The position numbers and the translations under genes are program-made. 64,000 nucleotides of DNA from Macrocystis pyrifera. Taxonomy: Eukaryota > Sar > Phaeophyceae > Laminariales > Laminariaceae. Below the pieces are notes generated by a model that was given only the letters and a program-made list of their open reading frames with translations, searched no databases and was not told the DNA's origin. Positions 1 through 11,940 of this stretch are shown here, piece after piece. How positions within the stretch are numbered: the stretch's first letter is position 1; every line of letters begins with the position of its first letter. The stretch covers positions 310,001-374,000 of the forward strand of contig JASSKH010000012.1 of assembly GCA_031763025.1 (NCBI GenBank), given 5' to 3'.

Positions 1-3000
1 CAAAATGTACAGAAAACGTCCGAGGTGCATGAGAAGCGGCTATCGCTTGCTGTTTCCTTCACCACCGGCACTGTGGAACATTCTTGCCGAGCGTGAACCA
101 AAACGATTCCCTTCGTGGTTGTTTGGGCGACAAAAACAAACTATTTCCGCGTCTCTGCAGTGGTACCTCCGGGACAAACACAACCCACACTTTTACAGGC
201 GGACATGGGCAGAAAACGACAGAGGAGGACAAGAAGCGATCAGCATTTGCTTTTCTCTCGCCTACGGGCACGGGCGGAACGTTCTCCCCTAGCGGGAGCC
301 GAGACGAAACCTTTCTTCACGTTTTGGGGGACAGAAAAAAGCTATTTCCGCGCATCTCCAGTGGTGCCTCGCGGACGAACACAACCCACGTTTTACAGGC
401 GGACATGGTCCGAAAAACGACAGCATAGGACCCGAAGAGGTCAGCATTTGCTTTTTCTCTCGCCTACGGAACGGTGGAACGTTGTTGCGGGACGGTAACC
501 ACAACGAGACTCTTCGTCGTGTTTTGGGCGACAAAACCAAGTTAATTCTGCGCCTCTCCCGTGGTGCCTCCCGGACAAGCATGACCCACGTTTTTTTCAG
601 GCGGATACGGTCTGAAAAACCGCAGAGGAGGACGCGAAGCGGGCTGCTCTGTCTTTTTCATTTTACAACAGGACGGTTGAACGTTCTTGCCGAGCGGGAA
701 CCACAACGAGACTCTTCGTCGTGCTTTAGGCGACAAACTCAAGCTAATTCTGCGTCTCTACAGTGGTACCTCCCCGAAAACCGGAATCACGTTTTTTCAA
801 GGGAAAATGTACAGAAAACGTCCGAGGTGCATGGGAAGCGGCTATCGCTTGATTTTTCCTTCACCACCGGCACTGCGGAACATTCTTGCCGAGCGTGAAC
901 CAAAACGATTCCCTTCGTGGTTGTTTGGGCGACAAAAACAAGCTATTTCCGCGTCTCTGCAGTGGTACCTCCGGGACAAACACAACCCACATTTTTACAG
1001 GCGGACATGGGCAGAAAACGGCAGAAGAGGACAAGAAGCGGTCAGCATTTGCTTTTCTCTCGCCTACGGGCACGGGTGGAACGTTCTCCCCTAGCGGGAA
1101 CCGAGACGAAACCTTTCTTCGCGTTTTGGGAGACAGAAAAACGCTTTTTTTCCGCGCATCTCCAGCGGTGCCTCGCGGACGAACACAACCCACGTTTTTA
1201 CAGGCGGACATGGTCCGAAAAACGACAGCAGGGGACCCGAAGCGGTCAGCATTTGCTTTTTCTCTCGCCTACGGAACGATGGAACGTTCTTGCCGAGCGG
1301 GCACCACAACGAGACTCTTCGTCGTGTTTTGGGCGACAAAACCAAGTTAATTCTGCGCCTCTCCCGTGGTGCCTCCCGGACAAGCATGACCCACGTTTTT
1401 TCAGGTGGATACGGTCTGAAAAACCGCAGAGGAGGACGCGAAGCGGGCTGCTCTTGTCTTTTTCATTTTGCAACAGGACGGTTGAACGTTCTTGCCAAAC
1501 GGGAACCACAACGAGACTCTTCGTCGTGTTTTAGGCGACAAACCCAAGCTAATCCTGCGTCTGTACAGTGGTACCTCCCCGAAAACCCCGAATCACGTTT
1601 TTTCAAGAAAAAATGTACAGAAAACGTCCGAGGTGCATGAGAAGCGGCTATCGCTTGCTGTTTCCTTCACCACCGGCACTGTGGAACATTCTTGCCGAGC
1701 GTGAACCAAAACGATTCACTTCGTGGTTGTTTGGGCGACAAAAACAAGCTATTTCCGCGCATCTCCAGTGGTACCCTCCGGGACAAACACAACCCACATT
1801 TTTACAGGCGGACATGGGCAGGAAACGGCAGAAGAGGACAAGAAGCGGTCAGCATTTGCTTTTCTCTCGCCTACGGGCACGGGTGGAACGTTTTCCCCTA
1901 GCGGGAACCGAGACGAGACCTTTCTTCGCGTTCTGGGAGACAGAAAAAAACTATTTCCGCGCATCTCCAGTGGTGCCTCGCGGACGAACACAACCCACGT
2001 TTTACAGGCGGACATGGTCCGAAAAATGACGGCATAGGACCCGAAGCGGTCAGCATTTGCTTTTTCTCTCGCCTACGGAACGGTGGAACGTTGTTGCGGG
2101 GTAGTAACCACAACGAGACTCTTGGTCGTGTTTTGGGCGACAAAACCAAGTTAATTCTGCGCCTCTCCCGTGGTGCCTCCCGGACAAGCATGACCCACGT
2201 TTTTTTCAGGCGGATACGGTCTGAAAAACCGCAGAGGAGGACGCGAAGCGGGCTGCTCTGTCTTTTTTCATTTTACAACAGGACAGTTGAACGTTCTTGC
2301 CGAGCGGGAATCACAATGAGACTCTTCGTCGTGTTTAAGGCGACAGAAAAATGCTATTTCCGCGCCTCTGCAGTGGTACCTCCCGGACAAACACAACCCA
2401 CATTTTTACAGGCGGACATGGGCAGAAAACGGCAGAAGAGGACAAGAAGCGGTCAGCATTTGCTTTTCTCTCGCCTACGGGCACGGGTGGAACGTTCTCC
2501 CCTAGCGGGAACCGAGACGAAACCTTTCTTCGCGTTTTGGGAGACAGAAAAAAGCTATTTCCGCGCATCTCCAGCGCTGCCTCGCGGACGAACACAACCC
2601 ACGTTTTTACAGGCGGACATGGTTCGAAAAACGACAGCAGGGGACCCGAAGCGGTCAGCATTTGCTTTTTCTCTCGCCTACGGAACGATGGAACGTTCTT
2701 GCCGAGCGGGCACCACAACGAGACTCTTCGTCGTGTTTTGGGCGACAAAACCAAGTTAATTCTGCGCCTCTCCCGTGGTGCCTCCCGGACAAGCATGACC
2801 CACGTTTTTTCAGGTGGATACGGTCTGAAAAACCGCAGAGGAGGACGCGAAGCGGGCTGCTCTTGTCTTTTTCATTTTGCAACAGGACGGTTGAACGTTC
2901 TTGCCGAACGGGAACCACAACGAGACTCTTCGTCGTGTTTTAGGCGACAAACCCAAGCTAATCCTGCGTCTCTACAGTGGTACCTCCCCGAAAACCCCGA

Positions 3001-6000
3001 ATCACGTTTTTTCAAGAAAAAATGTACAGAAAACGTCCGAGGTGCATGAGAAGCGGCTATCGCTTGATGTTTCCTTCACCACCGGCACTGCGGAACATTC
3101 TTGCCGAGCGTGAACCAAAACGATTCCCTTCGTGGTTGTTTGGGCGACAAAAACAAGCTATTTCCGCGTCTCTGCAGTGGTACCCTCCGGGACAAACACA
3201 ACCCACATTTTTACAGGCGGACATGGGCAGGAAACGGCAGAAGAGGACAAGAAGCGGTCAGCATTTGCTTTTCTCTCGCCTACGGGCACGGGTGGAACGT
3301 TCTCCCCTAGCGGGAACCGAGACGAAACCTTTCTTCGCGTTTTGGGAGACAGAAAAAAGCTATTTCCGCGCATCTCCAGCGCTGCCTCGCGGACGAACAC
3401 AACCCACGTTTTTACAGGCGGACATGGTTCGAAAAACGACAGCAGGGGACCCGAAGCGGTCAGCATTTGCTTTTTTCTCTCGCCTACGGAACGATGGAAC
3501 GTTCTTGCCGAGCGGGCACCACAACGAGACTCTTCGTCGTGTTTTGGGCGACAAAACCAAGTTAATTCTGCGCCTCTCCCGTGGTGCCTCCCGGACAAGC
3601 ATGACCCACGTTTTTTCAGGTGGATACGGTCTGAAAAACCGCAGAGGAGGACGCGAAGCGGGCTGCTCTTGTCTTTTTCATTTTGCAACAGGACGGTTGA
3701 ACGTTCTTGCCGAACGGGAACCACAACGAGACTCTTCGTCGTGTTTTAGGCGACAAACCCAAGCTAATCCTGCGTCTGTACAGTGGTACCTCCCCGAAAA
3801 CCCCGAATCACGTTTTTTTTCAAGAAAAAATGTACAGAAAACGTCCGAGGTGCATGAGAAGCGGCTATCGCTTGATGTTTCCTTCACCACCGGCACTGCG
3901 GAACGTTCTTGCCGAGCGGGAATCACAATGAGACTCTTCGTCGTGTTTAAGGCGACAGAAAAATGCTATTTCCGCGCCTCTGCAGTGGTACCTCCCGGAC
4001 AAACACAACCCACATTTTTACAGGCGGACATGGGCAGAAAACGGCAGAAGAGGACAAGAAGCGGTCAGCATTTGCTTTTCTCTCGCCTACGGGCACGGGT
4101 GGAACGTTCTCCCCTAGCGGGAACCGAGACGAAACCTTTCTTCGCGTTTTGGGAGACAGAAAAAAGCTATTTCCGCGCATCTCCAGCGCTGCCTCGCGGA
4201 CGAACACAACCCACGTTTTTACAGGCGGACATGGTTCGAAAAACGACAGCAGGGGACCCGAAGCGGTCAGCATTTGCTTTTTCTCTCGCCTACGGAACGA
4301 TGGAACGTTCTTGCCGAGCGGGCACCACAACGAGACTCTTCGTCGTGTTTTGGGCGACAAAACCAAGTTAATTCTGCGCCTCTCCCGTGGTGCCTCCCGG
4401 ACAAGCATGACCCACGTTTTTTTTCAGGTGGATACGGTCTGAAAAACCGCAGAGGAGGACGCGAAGCGGGCTGCTCTTGTCTTTTTCATTTTGCAACAGG
4501 ACGGTTGAACGTTCTTGCCGAACGGGAACCACAACGAGACTCTTCGTCGTGTTTTAGGCGACAAACCCAAGCTAATCCTGCGTCTGTACAGTGGTACCTC
4601 CCCGAAAACCCCGAATCACGTTTTTTCAAGAAAAAATGTACAGAAAACGTCCGAGGTGCATGAGAAGCGGCTATCGCTTGATGTTTCCTTCACCACCGGC
4701 ACTGCGGAACATTCTTGCCGAGCGTGAACCAAAACGATTCCCTTCGTGGTTGTTTGGGCGACAAAAACAAGCTATTTCCGCGTCTCTGCAGTGGTACCCT
4801 CCGGGACAAACACAACCCACATTTTTACAGGCGGACATGGGCAGGAAACGGCAGAAGAGGACAAGAAGCGGTCAGCATTTGCTTTTCTCTCGCCTACGGG
4901 CACGGGTGGAACGTTCTCCCCTAGCGGGAACCGAGACGAAACCTTTCTTCGCGTTTTGGGAGACAGAAAAAAGCTATTTCCGCGCATCTCCAGCGCTGCC
5001 TCGCGGACGAACACAACCCACGTTTTTACAGGCGGACATGGTTCGAAAAACGACAGCAGGGGACCCGAAGCGGTCAGCATTTGCTTTTTCTCTCGCCTAC
5101 GGAACGATGGAACGTTCTTGCCGAGCGGGCACCACAACGAGACTCTTCGTCGTGTTTTGGGCGACAAAACCAAGTTAATTCTGCGCCTCTCCCGTGGTGC
5201 CTCCCGGACAAGCATGACCCACGTTTTTTCAGGTGGATACGGTCTGAAAAACCGCAGAGGAGGACGCGAAGCGGGCTGCTCTTGTCTTTTTCATTTTGCA
5301 ACAGGACGGTTGAACGTTCTTGCCGAACGGGAACCACAACGAGACTCTTCGTCGTGTTTTAGGCGACAAACCCAAGCTAATCCTGCGTCTCTACAGTGGT
5401 ACCTCCCCGAAAACCCCGAATCACGTTTTTTCAAGAAAAAATGTACAGAAAACGTCCGAGGTGCATGAGAAGCGGCTATCGCTTGATGTTTCCTTCACCA
5501 CCGGCACTGCGGAACATTCTTGCCGAGCGTGAACCAAAACGATTCCCTTCGTGGTTGTTTGGGCGACAAAAACAAGCTATTTCCGCGTCTCTGCAGTGGT
5601 ACCCTCCGGGACAAACACAACCCACATTTTTACAGGCGGACATGGGCAGGAAACGGCAGAAGAGGACAAGAAGCGGTCAGCATTTGCTTTTCTCTCGCCT
5701 ACGGGCACGGGTGGAACGTTCTCCCCTAGCGGGAACCGAGACGAGACCTTTCTTCGCGTTCTGGGAGACAGAAAAAACTATTTCCGCGCATCTCCAGTGG
5801 TGCCTCGCGGACGAACACAACCCACGTTTTACAGGCGGACATGGTCCGAAAAACGACAGCATAGGACCCGAAGCGGTCAGCATTTGCTTTTTCTCTCGCC
5901 TACGGAACGGTGGAACGTTGTTGCGGGGTAGTAACCACAACGAGACTCTTGGTCGTGTTTTGGGCGACAAAACCAAGTTAATTCTGCGCCTCTCCCGTGG

Positions 6001-7300
6001 TGCCTCCCGGACAAGCATGACCCACGTTTTTTCAGGCGGATACGGTCTGAAAAACCGCAGAGGAGGACGCGAAGCGGGCTGCTCTGTCTGTTTCATTTTA
6101 CAACAGGACAGTTGAACGTTCTTGCCGAGCGGGAATCACAATGAGACTCTTCGTCGTGTTTAAGGCGACAGAAAAATGCTATTTCCGCGTCTCTGCGGTG
6201 GTACCTCCCGACAAACACAGCACACATTTTTACAGGCGGGCATGGGCAATAAACGACAGAGGAGGACAAGAAGCGGTCAGCATTTGCTTTTCTCTCGCTT
6301 ACGGGCACGGGTGGAACGTTCTCCCCTAGCGGGAACCGAGACGAAACCTTTCTTCGCGTTTTGGGGGACAGAAAAAAGATTTTTTCCGCGCATCTCCAGT
6401 GGTGGCTCGCGGACGAACACAACCCACGTTTTTACAGGCGGACATGGTCAGAAAAAACGACAGCAGGGGACCCGAAGCGGTCATCAATTGCTTTTTCTCT
6501 CGCCTACGGAACGATGGAACGTTCTTGCCGAGCGGGCACCACAACGAGACTCTTCGTCGTGTTTTGGGCGACAAAACCAAGTTAATTCTGCGCCTCTCCC
6601 GTGGTGCCTCCCGGACAAGCATGACCCACGTTTCTTCAGGCGGATACGGTCTGAAAAACCGCAGAGGAGGACGCGAAGCGGGCTGCTCTTGTCTTTTTCA
6701 TTTTGCAACAGGACGGTTGAACGTTCTTGCCGAACGGGAACCACAACGAGACTCTTCGTCGTGTTTTAGGCGACAAACTCAAGCTAATCCTGCGTCTGTA
6801 CAGTGGTACCTCCCGGAAAACCCCGAATCACGTTTTTTTCAAGAAAAAATGTACAGAAAACGTCCGAGGTGCATGAGAAGCGGCTATCGCGTGCTTTTTC
6901 CTTCACCACCGGCACTGCGGAACATTCTTGCCGAGCGTGAACCAAAACGATTCCCTTCGTGGTTGTTTGGGCGACAAAAACAAGCTATTTCCGCGTCTCT
7001 GCAGTGGTACCTCCCGGACAAACACAACCCACATTTTTACAGGCGGACATGGGCAGAAAACGACAGAAGAGGACAAGAAGCGGTCAGCATTTGCTTTTCT
7101 CTCGCCTACGGGCACGGGTGGAACGTTCTCGCCGAGCGGGAACCTTTCTTCGCGTTTTGGGAGACAGAAAAACGCTATTTCCGCGCATCTCCAGTGGTGC
7201 CTCGCGGACGAACACAACCCACGTTTTTACAGGCGGACATGGTCCGAAAAAACGACAGCAGAGGTCACGAAGCGGTCAGCATTTGCTTTTTCTCTCGTCT
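1..7300. repeat. Higher-order satellite, ~200 bp monomer, ~805 bp four-monomer unit
   Basis: Tandem monomers of 200-202 bp; successive GGAAC starts lie near 75, 276, 476, 678 and 877. Four monomer types (A, with CAAAACGATTCCCTTCG; B, with CGAGACGAAACC; C and D, both with CCACAACGAGACTC) alternate to give a higher-order unit. Type A recurs at about 100, 901, 1708, 3116, 4730, 5535 and 6943, so spacings are ~805 bp or seven to eight monomers. Units between about 2.3 and 5.8 kb are almost identical, a sign of recent homogenisation. The array runs off the left edge. Both strands are open over hundreds of codons because the monomer is close to 201 bp (67 codons). I treat these ORFs as by-products, not genes. 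Satellites of this kind are typical of centromeric or subtelomeric heterochromatin; which one applies here is not known. Confidence 0.95.
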
Positions 7301-10220
7301 ACGGAACGGCGAAACGTTCTTGCGGGGCGGTAACCACAACGAGACTCTTCGCCGTGTTTTGGGCGACAAAACCAAGATAATTCTGCGTCTCTCCAGTGGT
7401 GCCTCCCGGACAATCACAATCCATGTTTGTACAGACGGGTATTGTCAGAAAAACCGCAGAGGAAGACACGAAGCGGGTTGCTCTGTCTTTCTCTTTTTGC
7501 GCCAGGACGGTTGAATGTTCTTGCCAAGCGAGAATGACAACGAGACTTATGGTCGTGTTTTGGGCGAAAAAAACATGCTAATATTGCGTCTGTCCAGTGG
7601 TACCTCCCCGAAAACCCCGAATCACGTTATTACAGGGGAACATGGTCATAAAAGCGTCAGAGGTGCATGGGAAGCGGCTATCGCTTGCTTTTTCCTTCAC
7701 CACCGGCATGGTGGAACGTTCTCACCGAACGTGAACCGAAATGATACCCTTCTCCCCGTTTAGGGCGACAAAAACAAGAAATTCCGCGTATCTCCAGTGG
7801 TACCTCCCGGACGAACACAACCCAGGTTTTTACAGGCGGACATGGTCAGGAAAACGACAGCGGAAGGCACGAAGCGGTCAGCATTTGCTTTTTCTCTCGC
7901 CTACGGAACGGCGGAACGTTCTTGGGGGGCGGTAGCCACAACGAGACTCTTCGTCGTGTTTTGCACGACAAAACCAAGTTAATTCTGCGTCTCTCCAGTG
8001 GTGCCTCCCGGACAAACGCAACCCATGTTTGTACAGGCGGATATGGTCAGAAAAACGGCAGAGGAAGACACGAAGCGGGTTGCTCTGTCTTTTTCTTTTT
8101 GCGCCAGTACGGTTGAACGTTCTTGCCGAGCGGGAATGACAACGAGACTCATGGTCGTGTTTTGGGCGAAAACAACATGCTAATATTGCGTCTGTCCAGT
8201 GGTACCTCCCCGAAAACCCCGAATCACGTTATTACAGGGGAACATGGTCATAAAAGCGTCAGAAGTGCACGCGATTCGGTCGGCGCTTGCTTTTCTTTGA
8301 GCACGAGCAGGGTGGAACGTTATCCCACCGAACGTGAACCAAAATGATACCCTTCTTCGCGTTTAGGGCGACAAAACCAAGCTATTTCCGCGTCTCTCCA
8401 GTGGTACCTCCCGGACAAACACAACCCACGTTTTTTACAGGCGCACATGGGCAGATAAACGACGGAGGAGGACAAGCAGCGGTCAGCATTTGTTTTTCTC
8501 TCGCCTGCGGGCACGGTGGAACGTTCTTGCCGAACGGGAACCAAAACGAGAAATTTCTTCGCGTTTTGGGGGGCAAAAACAAAGCTATTTCCGCGTATCA
8601 CCAGTGGTACCTCCCGGACGAACACAACCCACGTTTTTACAGGCGGACATGGTCAGAAAAACGACAGCGGAAGGCACGAAGCGGTCAGCATTTGCTTTTT
8701 TTCTCTCGCCTGCGGAACGGTGGAACGTTCTTGCGAAATGGGAACCACAACAAGACTCTTGGTCGTGTTTTGGGCGACAAAACCAAGCTAATTCTGCGTC
8801 TGTCCCGTGGTACCTCCCCGAAAACCCCGAATCACCTTTTTATCGGGGAATGTGGTCATAAAGACGTCAGAGGTGCACGCGAAGCGGTCAGTGCTTGTCT
8901 TGTTTTCACCACGGGAAGGGTGGAACGTTCCCGCCGAGCGTTAACCAAAACTATACCCTTCTTCGCGTTTAGGGCGACAAAAACAAGCTATTTCCGAGTC
9001 TCTTCACTGGTACCTCGCGGACAAACACAACGCACGCTTTCGTAGGCGAACACGACCAAAACAAACGACAGCGGAGGACACGAGGCGGTGCGCACTTGCC
9101 TCTTCTCTCGCCTTCGGAACGGTGGAACGTTCTTGCCGAGCGTCAACCAAAACGAGACTTTTGGTCTTGTTTTGGGCGACAAAACATAGTTCCTTCTGCG
9201 TCTCTCCAGTCGTACCTCTCCGAAACACCAACATGGCTTCTATAGGAAAAATATGCTCAGAAAAACGACGGAGGAGGACGCGAAGCGGGCAGCGCTGTCT
9301 TTTTCTTCATTCAGCAGCACGGTTGAACGTTCTGAACGTTCGGCAGGACGCACAGGTAGACTCTTCGTTGTGTTTTGGGCGACAAACTCAAGCTAATTCT
9401 GCGTCTCTCCAGTGGTACCTCCCCGAAAACCCTGAATCACGTTTTCTCAGGTGAAAATGTCACGTTTTCTCAAGAGAAAATGTTCAGGAAACATCCGAGG
9501 TGCACAGGAAGCGGCTATCGCTTGCTTTTTTCCTTCACCACCGGCACGGTGGAAGGTTCTTGCCGATCGTGAACCACAACGAGACTCTTCGTCGTGTTTT
9601 GGGTAACAAACCCAAGCTAATTCAGCGTCTCTACAGTGGTACCGCCCCAAAAACTCCAACCCACGTTTTTTCAGGAGCAAATGGTCAGAAAAAACGTCAA
9701 GGGCGCACGCGAAGGGGTCAGCGCTAGCTTTTCCTCAACACACCGGCACGGTGAAAAGTTCATGCAGGGCGTCAACCAAAACGATACCCTTTCGTCGTGT
9801 TTTGGGCGACAAAACCAAGCTGATTCTGCGTCTCTCCAGTGTTAGCTCTCCGAACCCCCCAAAATACTGTTTTTAGGTAGACGTGTTCATAAAAACGACA
9901 GAGGAGGATGCGAAGCCGTAAGCGCTTGTTTCGTTGTTTACCATGTAACAGCACGGTCGAACGTTCTTGCCGAGTGAGAACCTCAACGAGACTCTTTGTC
10001 GTGTTTGGGGCGACTAACCAAGCTAATTCTGAGTCTCTCCAGTGGTACCTCCCCGAAAACCCCACCCACACGTTTTTACAGGCGGAAAACGTCATAAAAA
10101 TGGCAGAGGAGGACGCGAAGCGGTCAGCGCTTGCTTTTCTTTTTGAACCAGCACAGGTGAGCGTTCTTGCGGAGTGGTAACCACAACGAGACTCTTCGTC
10201 GTGTTTTGGGCGACAACTGC
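7301..10220. repeat. Decayed edge of the ~200 bp satellite
   Basis: The same monomer continues without a regular higher-order pattern. Monomers recur at ~200 bp with the words GTTTTGGGCGACAAAACCAA, GGTACCTCCC and CGTTCTTGCCGAGCG, but neighbouring copies differ at many positions and carry small indels. This is the usual state of the margin of a satellite array, where unequal exchange no longer homogenises copies. The last recognisable monomer fades at about 10,215. Confidence 0.9.
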
Positions 10221-10790
10221 AAACAAGTTCTGTGTTTAGAAGAAATAGACCCAGAATACAGTATTTTCAACAGGTGTTCCAATACGCCTGTCAGAACAAC
10301 CAACATACACCATCCCAGAGACTCCCGGAGCCCCCCATACCAAATAATAGCGTCGGATTTTTTACCATAAACGGCAGGTGTTGTAGTTGTTTTCCCCCCC
10401 TGCGATTTCAAGCTTGTTGAACCCCGGACCTAAATCGACCGACGTGACGCACGTTGCCGTCATTGCCTAATGGTCCCGAAGATGCGCGCGATCTCCACTA
10501 GCTCGCCGCTGTCGGCTTGCAGCAAGGCGTTCGATCAAACAACCCCAAGTCTTGGACGGCTCTCGCCCTGCCATCGTTCTTCATCGCCCACATTGAATCC
10601 GACCGATAGACGGCCGCTGTCATCGTCAGCTTCGTCATTGCTCCGAATCATGGAAAACCTACCGCCAAAGCTTTGATTCCTCATACCCACAGCCAATTTC
10701 GCGCCCACGCTTGCCCTGGAGTCCAGTGCTAGCCAGTTATATCAGGTAGCATTGTAAAAGCCACCTTGTACCGTTGGAATTCCAGACCCG
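10221..10790. other. Unique DNA between satellite blocks
   Basis: No repeat unit and no recognised gene. Short ORFs cross this stretch on both strands (for example reverse strand 10,124-10,411) but run into satellite DNA and resemble nothing I know. The change from satellite to unique sequence at ~10,220 is abrupt, as expected for an insertion or a rearrangement breakpoint. Confidence 0.5.
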
Positions 10791-10793
10791 ACC

Positions 10794-10830
10794 ATTTTTC
10801 TAACGCTAACCCTAACCCTAACCCGAACCC
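10794..10830. repeat. Telomere-like stub
   Basis: The phrase TTTTTCTAACGCTAAC is followed by two perfect and two degenerate CCCTAA units. The same phrase introduces the telomere-like words of the ~210 bp repeats at 16.3-16.85 kb, so this is probably a stray piece of that repeat family rather than an independent chromosome-end fossil. Confidence 0.7.
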
Positions 10831-10834
10831 AGGA

Positions 10835-10950
10835 CCTGGTGCTTGGTTACTGTGCTCGATAAGACTCTAGGCCGCAACGCTTAAAACAAACTTCAACCCT
10901 GAACTGGTGCTTGGTTGCGGAGATTGGCACTAAGACTCTAGATCGCAACA
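10835..10950. repeat. Two-copy ~69 bp tandem repeat
   Basis: CTGGTGCTTGGTT followed by AAGACTCTAG and CGCAAC occurs at 10,835 and again at 10,904, with several differences between the copies. No function is apparent. Confidence 0.6.
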
Positions 10951-11024
10951 GCAAACGTTTGGGCGCATAGTGATTAAGACTGGTGTACATCATCAGAGTC
11001 AAGGCTGCCACATTACACCAGTGG

Positions 11025-11525
11025 ATGCACTTGAACCCAGAGCAAAGGCGACTTTACAATTTCGACGGTGTTTTTTATAGGGACCGCTTTCGAAATCGCT
11101 GTCAGGTGAAACTACGTACGACCGCAATGATAGACAAAAAAAAGTACAGCACCCACCGTAAGCCAGTCATCAGAGTCCACCGACTATCAGCACAACGGAC
11201 CCAGCGAACCACAAGCGCAACACAGGCAGCAGAACAGACGCCGGTATACCCTCGCGCACACAGGGCAGCGTTACGACTGCTGCGCGTCAATTGGAACCGC
11301 CCGAACTACAGTACGTTTCTGGTCTCCTTCCTGTGTTTAGTATGCCTGGTGCTCTTGCTTCATGTCGAGACCATAGCCCTTGGGACGCATAATCTCAGGC
11401 AGCAACAGCAACGGCAAGCACCACTAGGTGCCGCAGGTGCCGCAAGGAGCGATCAGCTACTGCCGAGCGAGGGCGGGCTGAATGAGAACTCGGCTGGATG
11501 CGACAACAGATACTCCTACTGGTAG
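11025..11525 (+). CDS. Hypothetical single-pass membrane protein (166 aa from first ATG)
   Basis: An open frame runs from 10,974 to the TAG at 11,523; the first ATG is at 11,025. The N-terminal half is basic (Arg, Lys, His). A strongly hydrophobic stretch of about 20 residues, with the core FLVSFLCLVCLVLLL, lies about 60 residues before the C terminus and looks like a transmembrane helix. A Gln-rich, then Ala/Gly-rich tail follows. I recognise no family. The frame is not interrupted by satellite sequence, in contrast to other ORFs nearby, which is the main reason to list it. It could equally be a chance ORF or an exon of a decayed gene. No promoter, splice site or polyadenylation signal can be supported. 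Confidence 0.25.
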   Translation: MHLNPEQRRLYNFDGVFYRDRFRNRCQVKLRTTAMIDKKKYSTHRKPVIRVHRLSAQRTQRTTSATQAAEQTPVYPRAHRAALRLLRVNWNRPNYSTFLVSFLCLVCLVLLLHVETIALGTHNLRQQQQRQAPLGAAGAARSDQLLPSEGGLNENSAGCDNRYSYW

Positions 11526-11940
11526 TCTGTTTCGTGTGTACTACTGTAGTAATTGTTGTACTGTGAGTACTGTAGTTCTCAGGGCTCCGTTTAAACCCCT
11601 CTGAGACCCCGAGATAGCGACTAAAACCACGACACCTTCGGTGTTATCAACCGTCTACGAGCAGCCTCAACGCAAAGCTAACCCTGCGCCCGTGCCGTAC
11701 GGCTTCTTGCATCGAATCTCGGAACGCCATTTGTATCGTCCCCCAATGACGCAGTGGCCATTGCTGTAATCGTCATAATTTTCCTCTCTCAAGTTCACAA
11801 GACAAACCGTCGAAAACAAACCACGCACACGAACTCCCACCCCGGGATGGAGAGGAAGCGCCTGCCCGGGAGAGAAAGGAAAGTGCAGCGAAGCGAGGCT
11901 AGACACGCCGCGGCCGGTGAACGGCTTGAGCAGGCGGCTG
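11526..11940. other. Unassigned DNA before the old satellite block
   Basis: No repeat and no gene recognised. The sequence becomes GC-rich towards 11,900 and then enters diverged satellite monomers. Confidence 0.5.

Noticed and set aside
100-140. CENP-B box in the satellite (TTCGTGGTTGTTTGGG region)
   Set aside because: The essential A and the CGGG block of the CENP-B consensus are missing.
2977-4371. 464-codon ORF and many other long ORFs on both strands at 1-9 kb
   Set aside because: They follow the satellite period (monomer close to 201 bp keeps the frame), are open on both strands and consist of the same repeated peptide.
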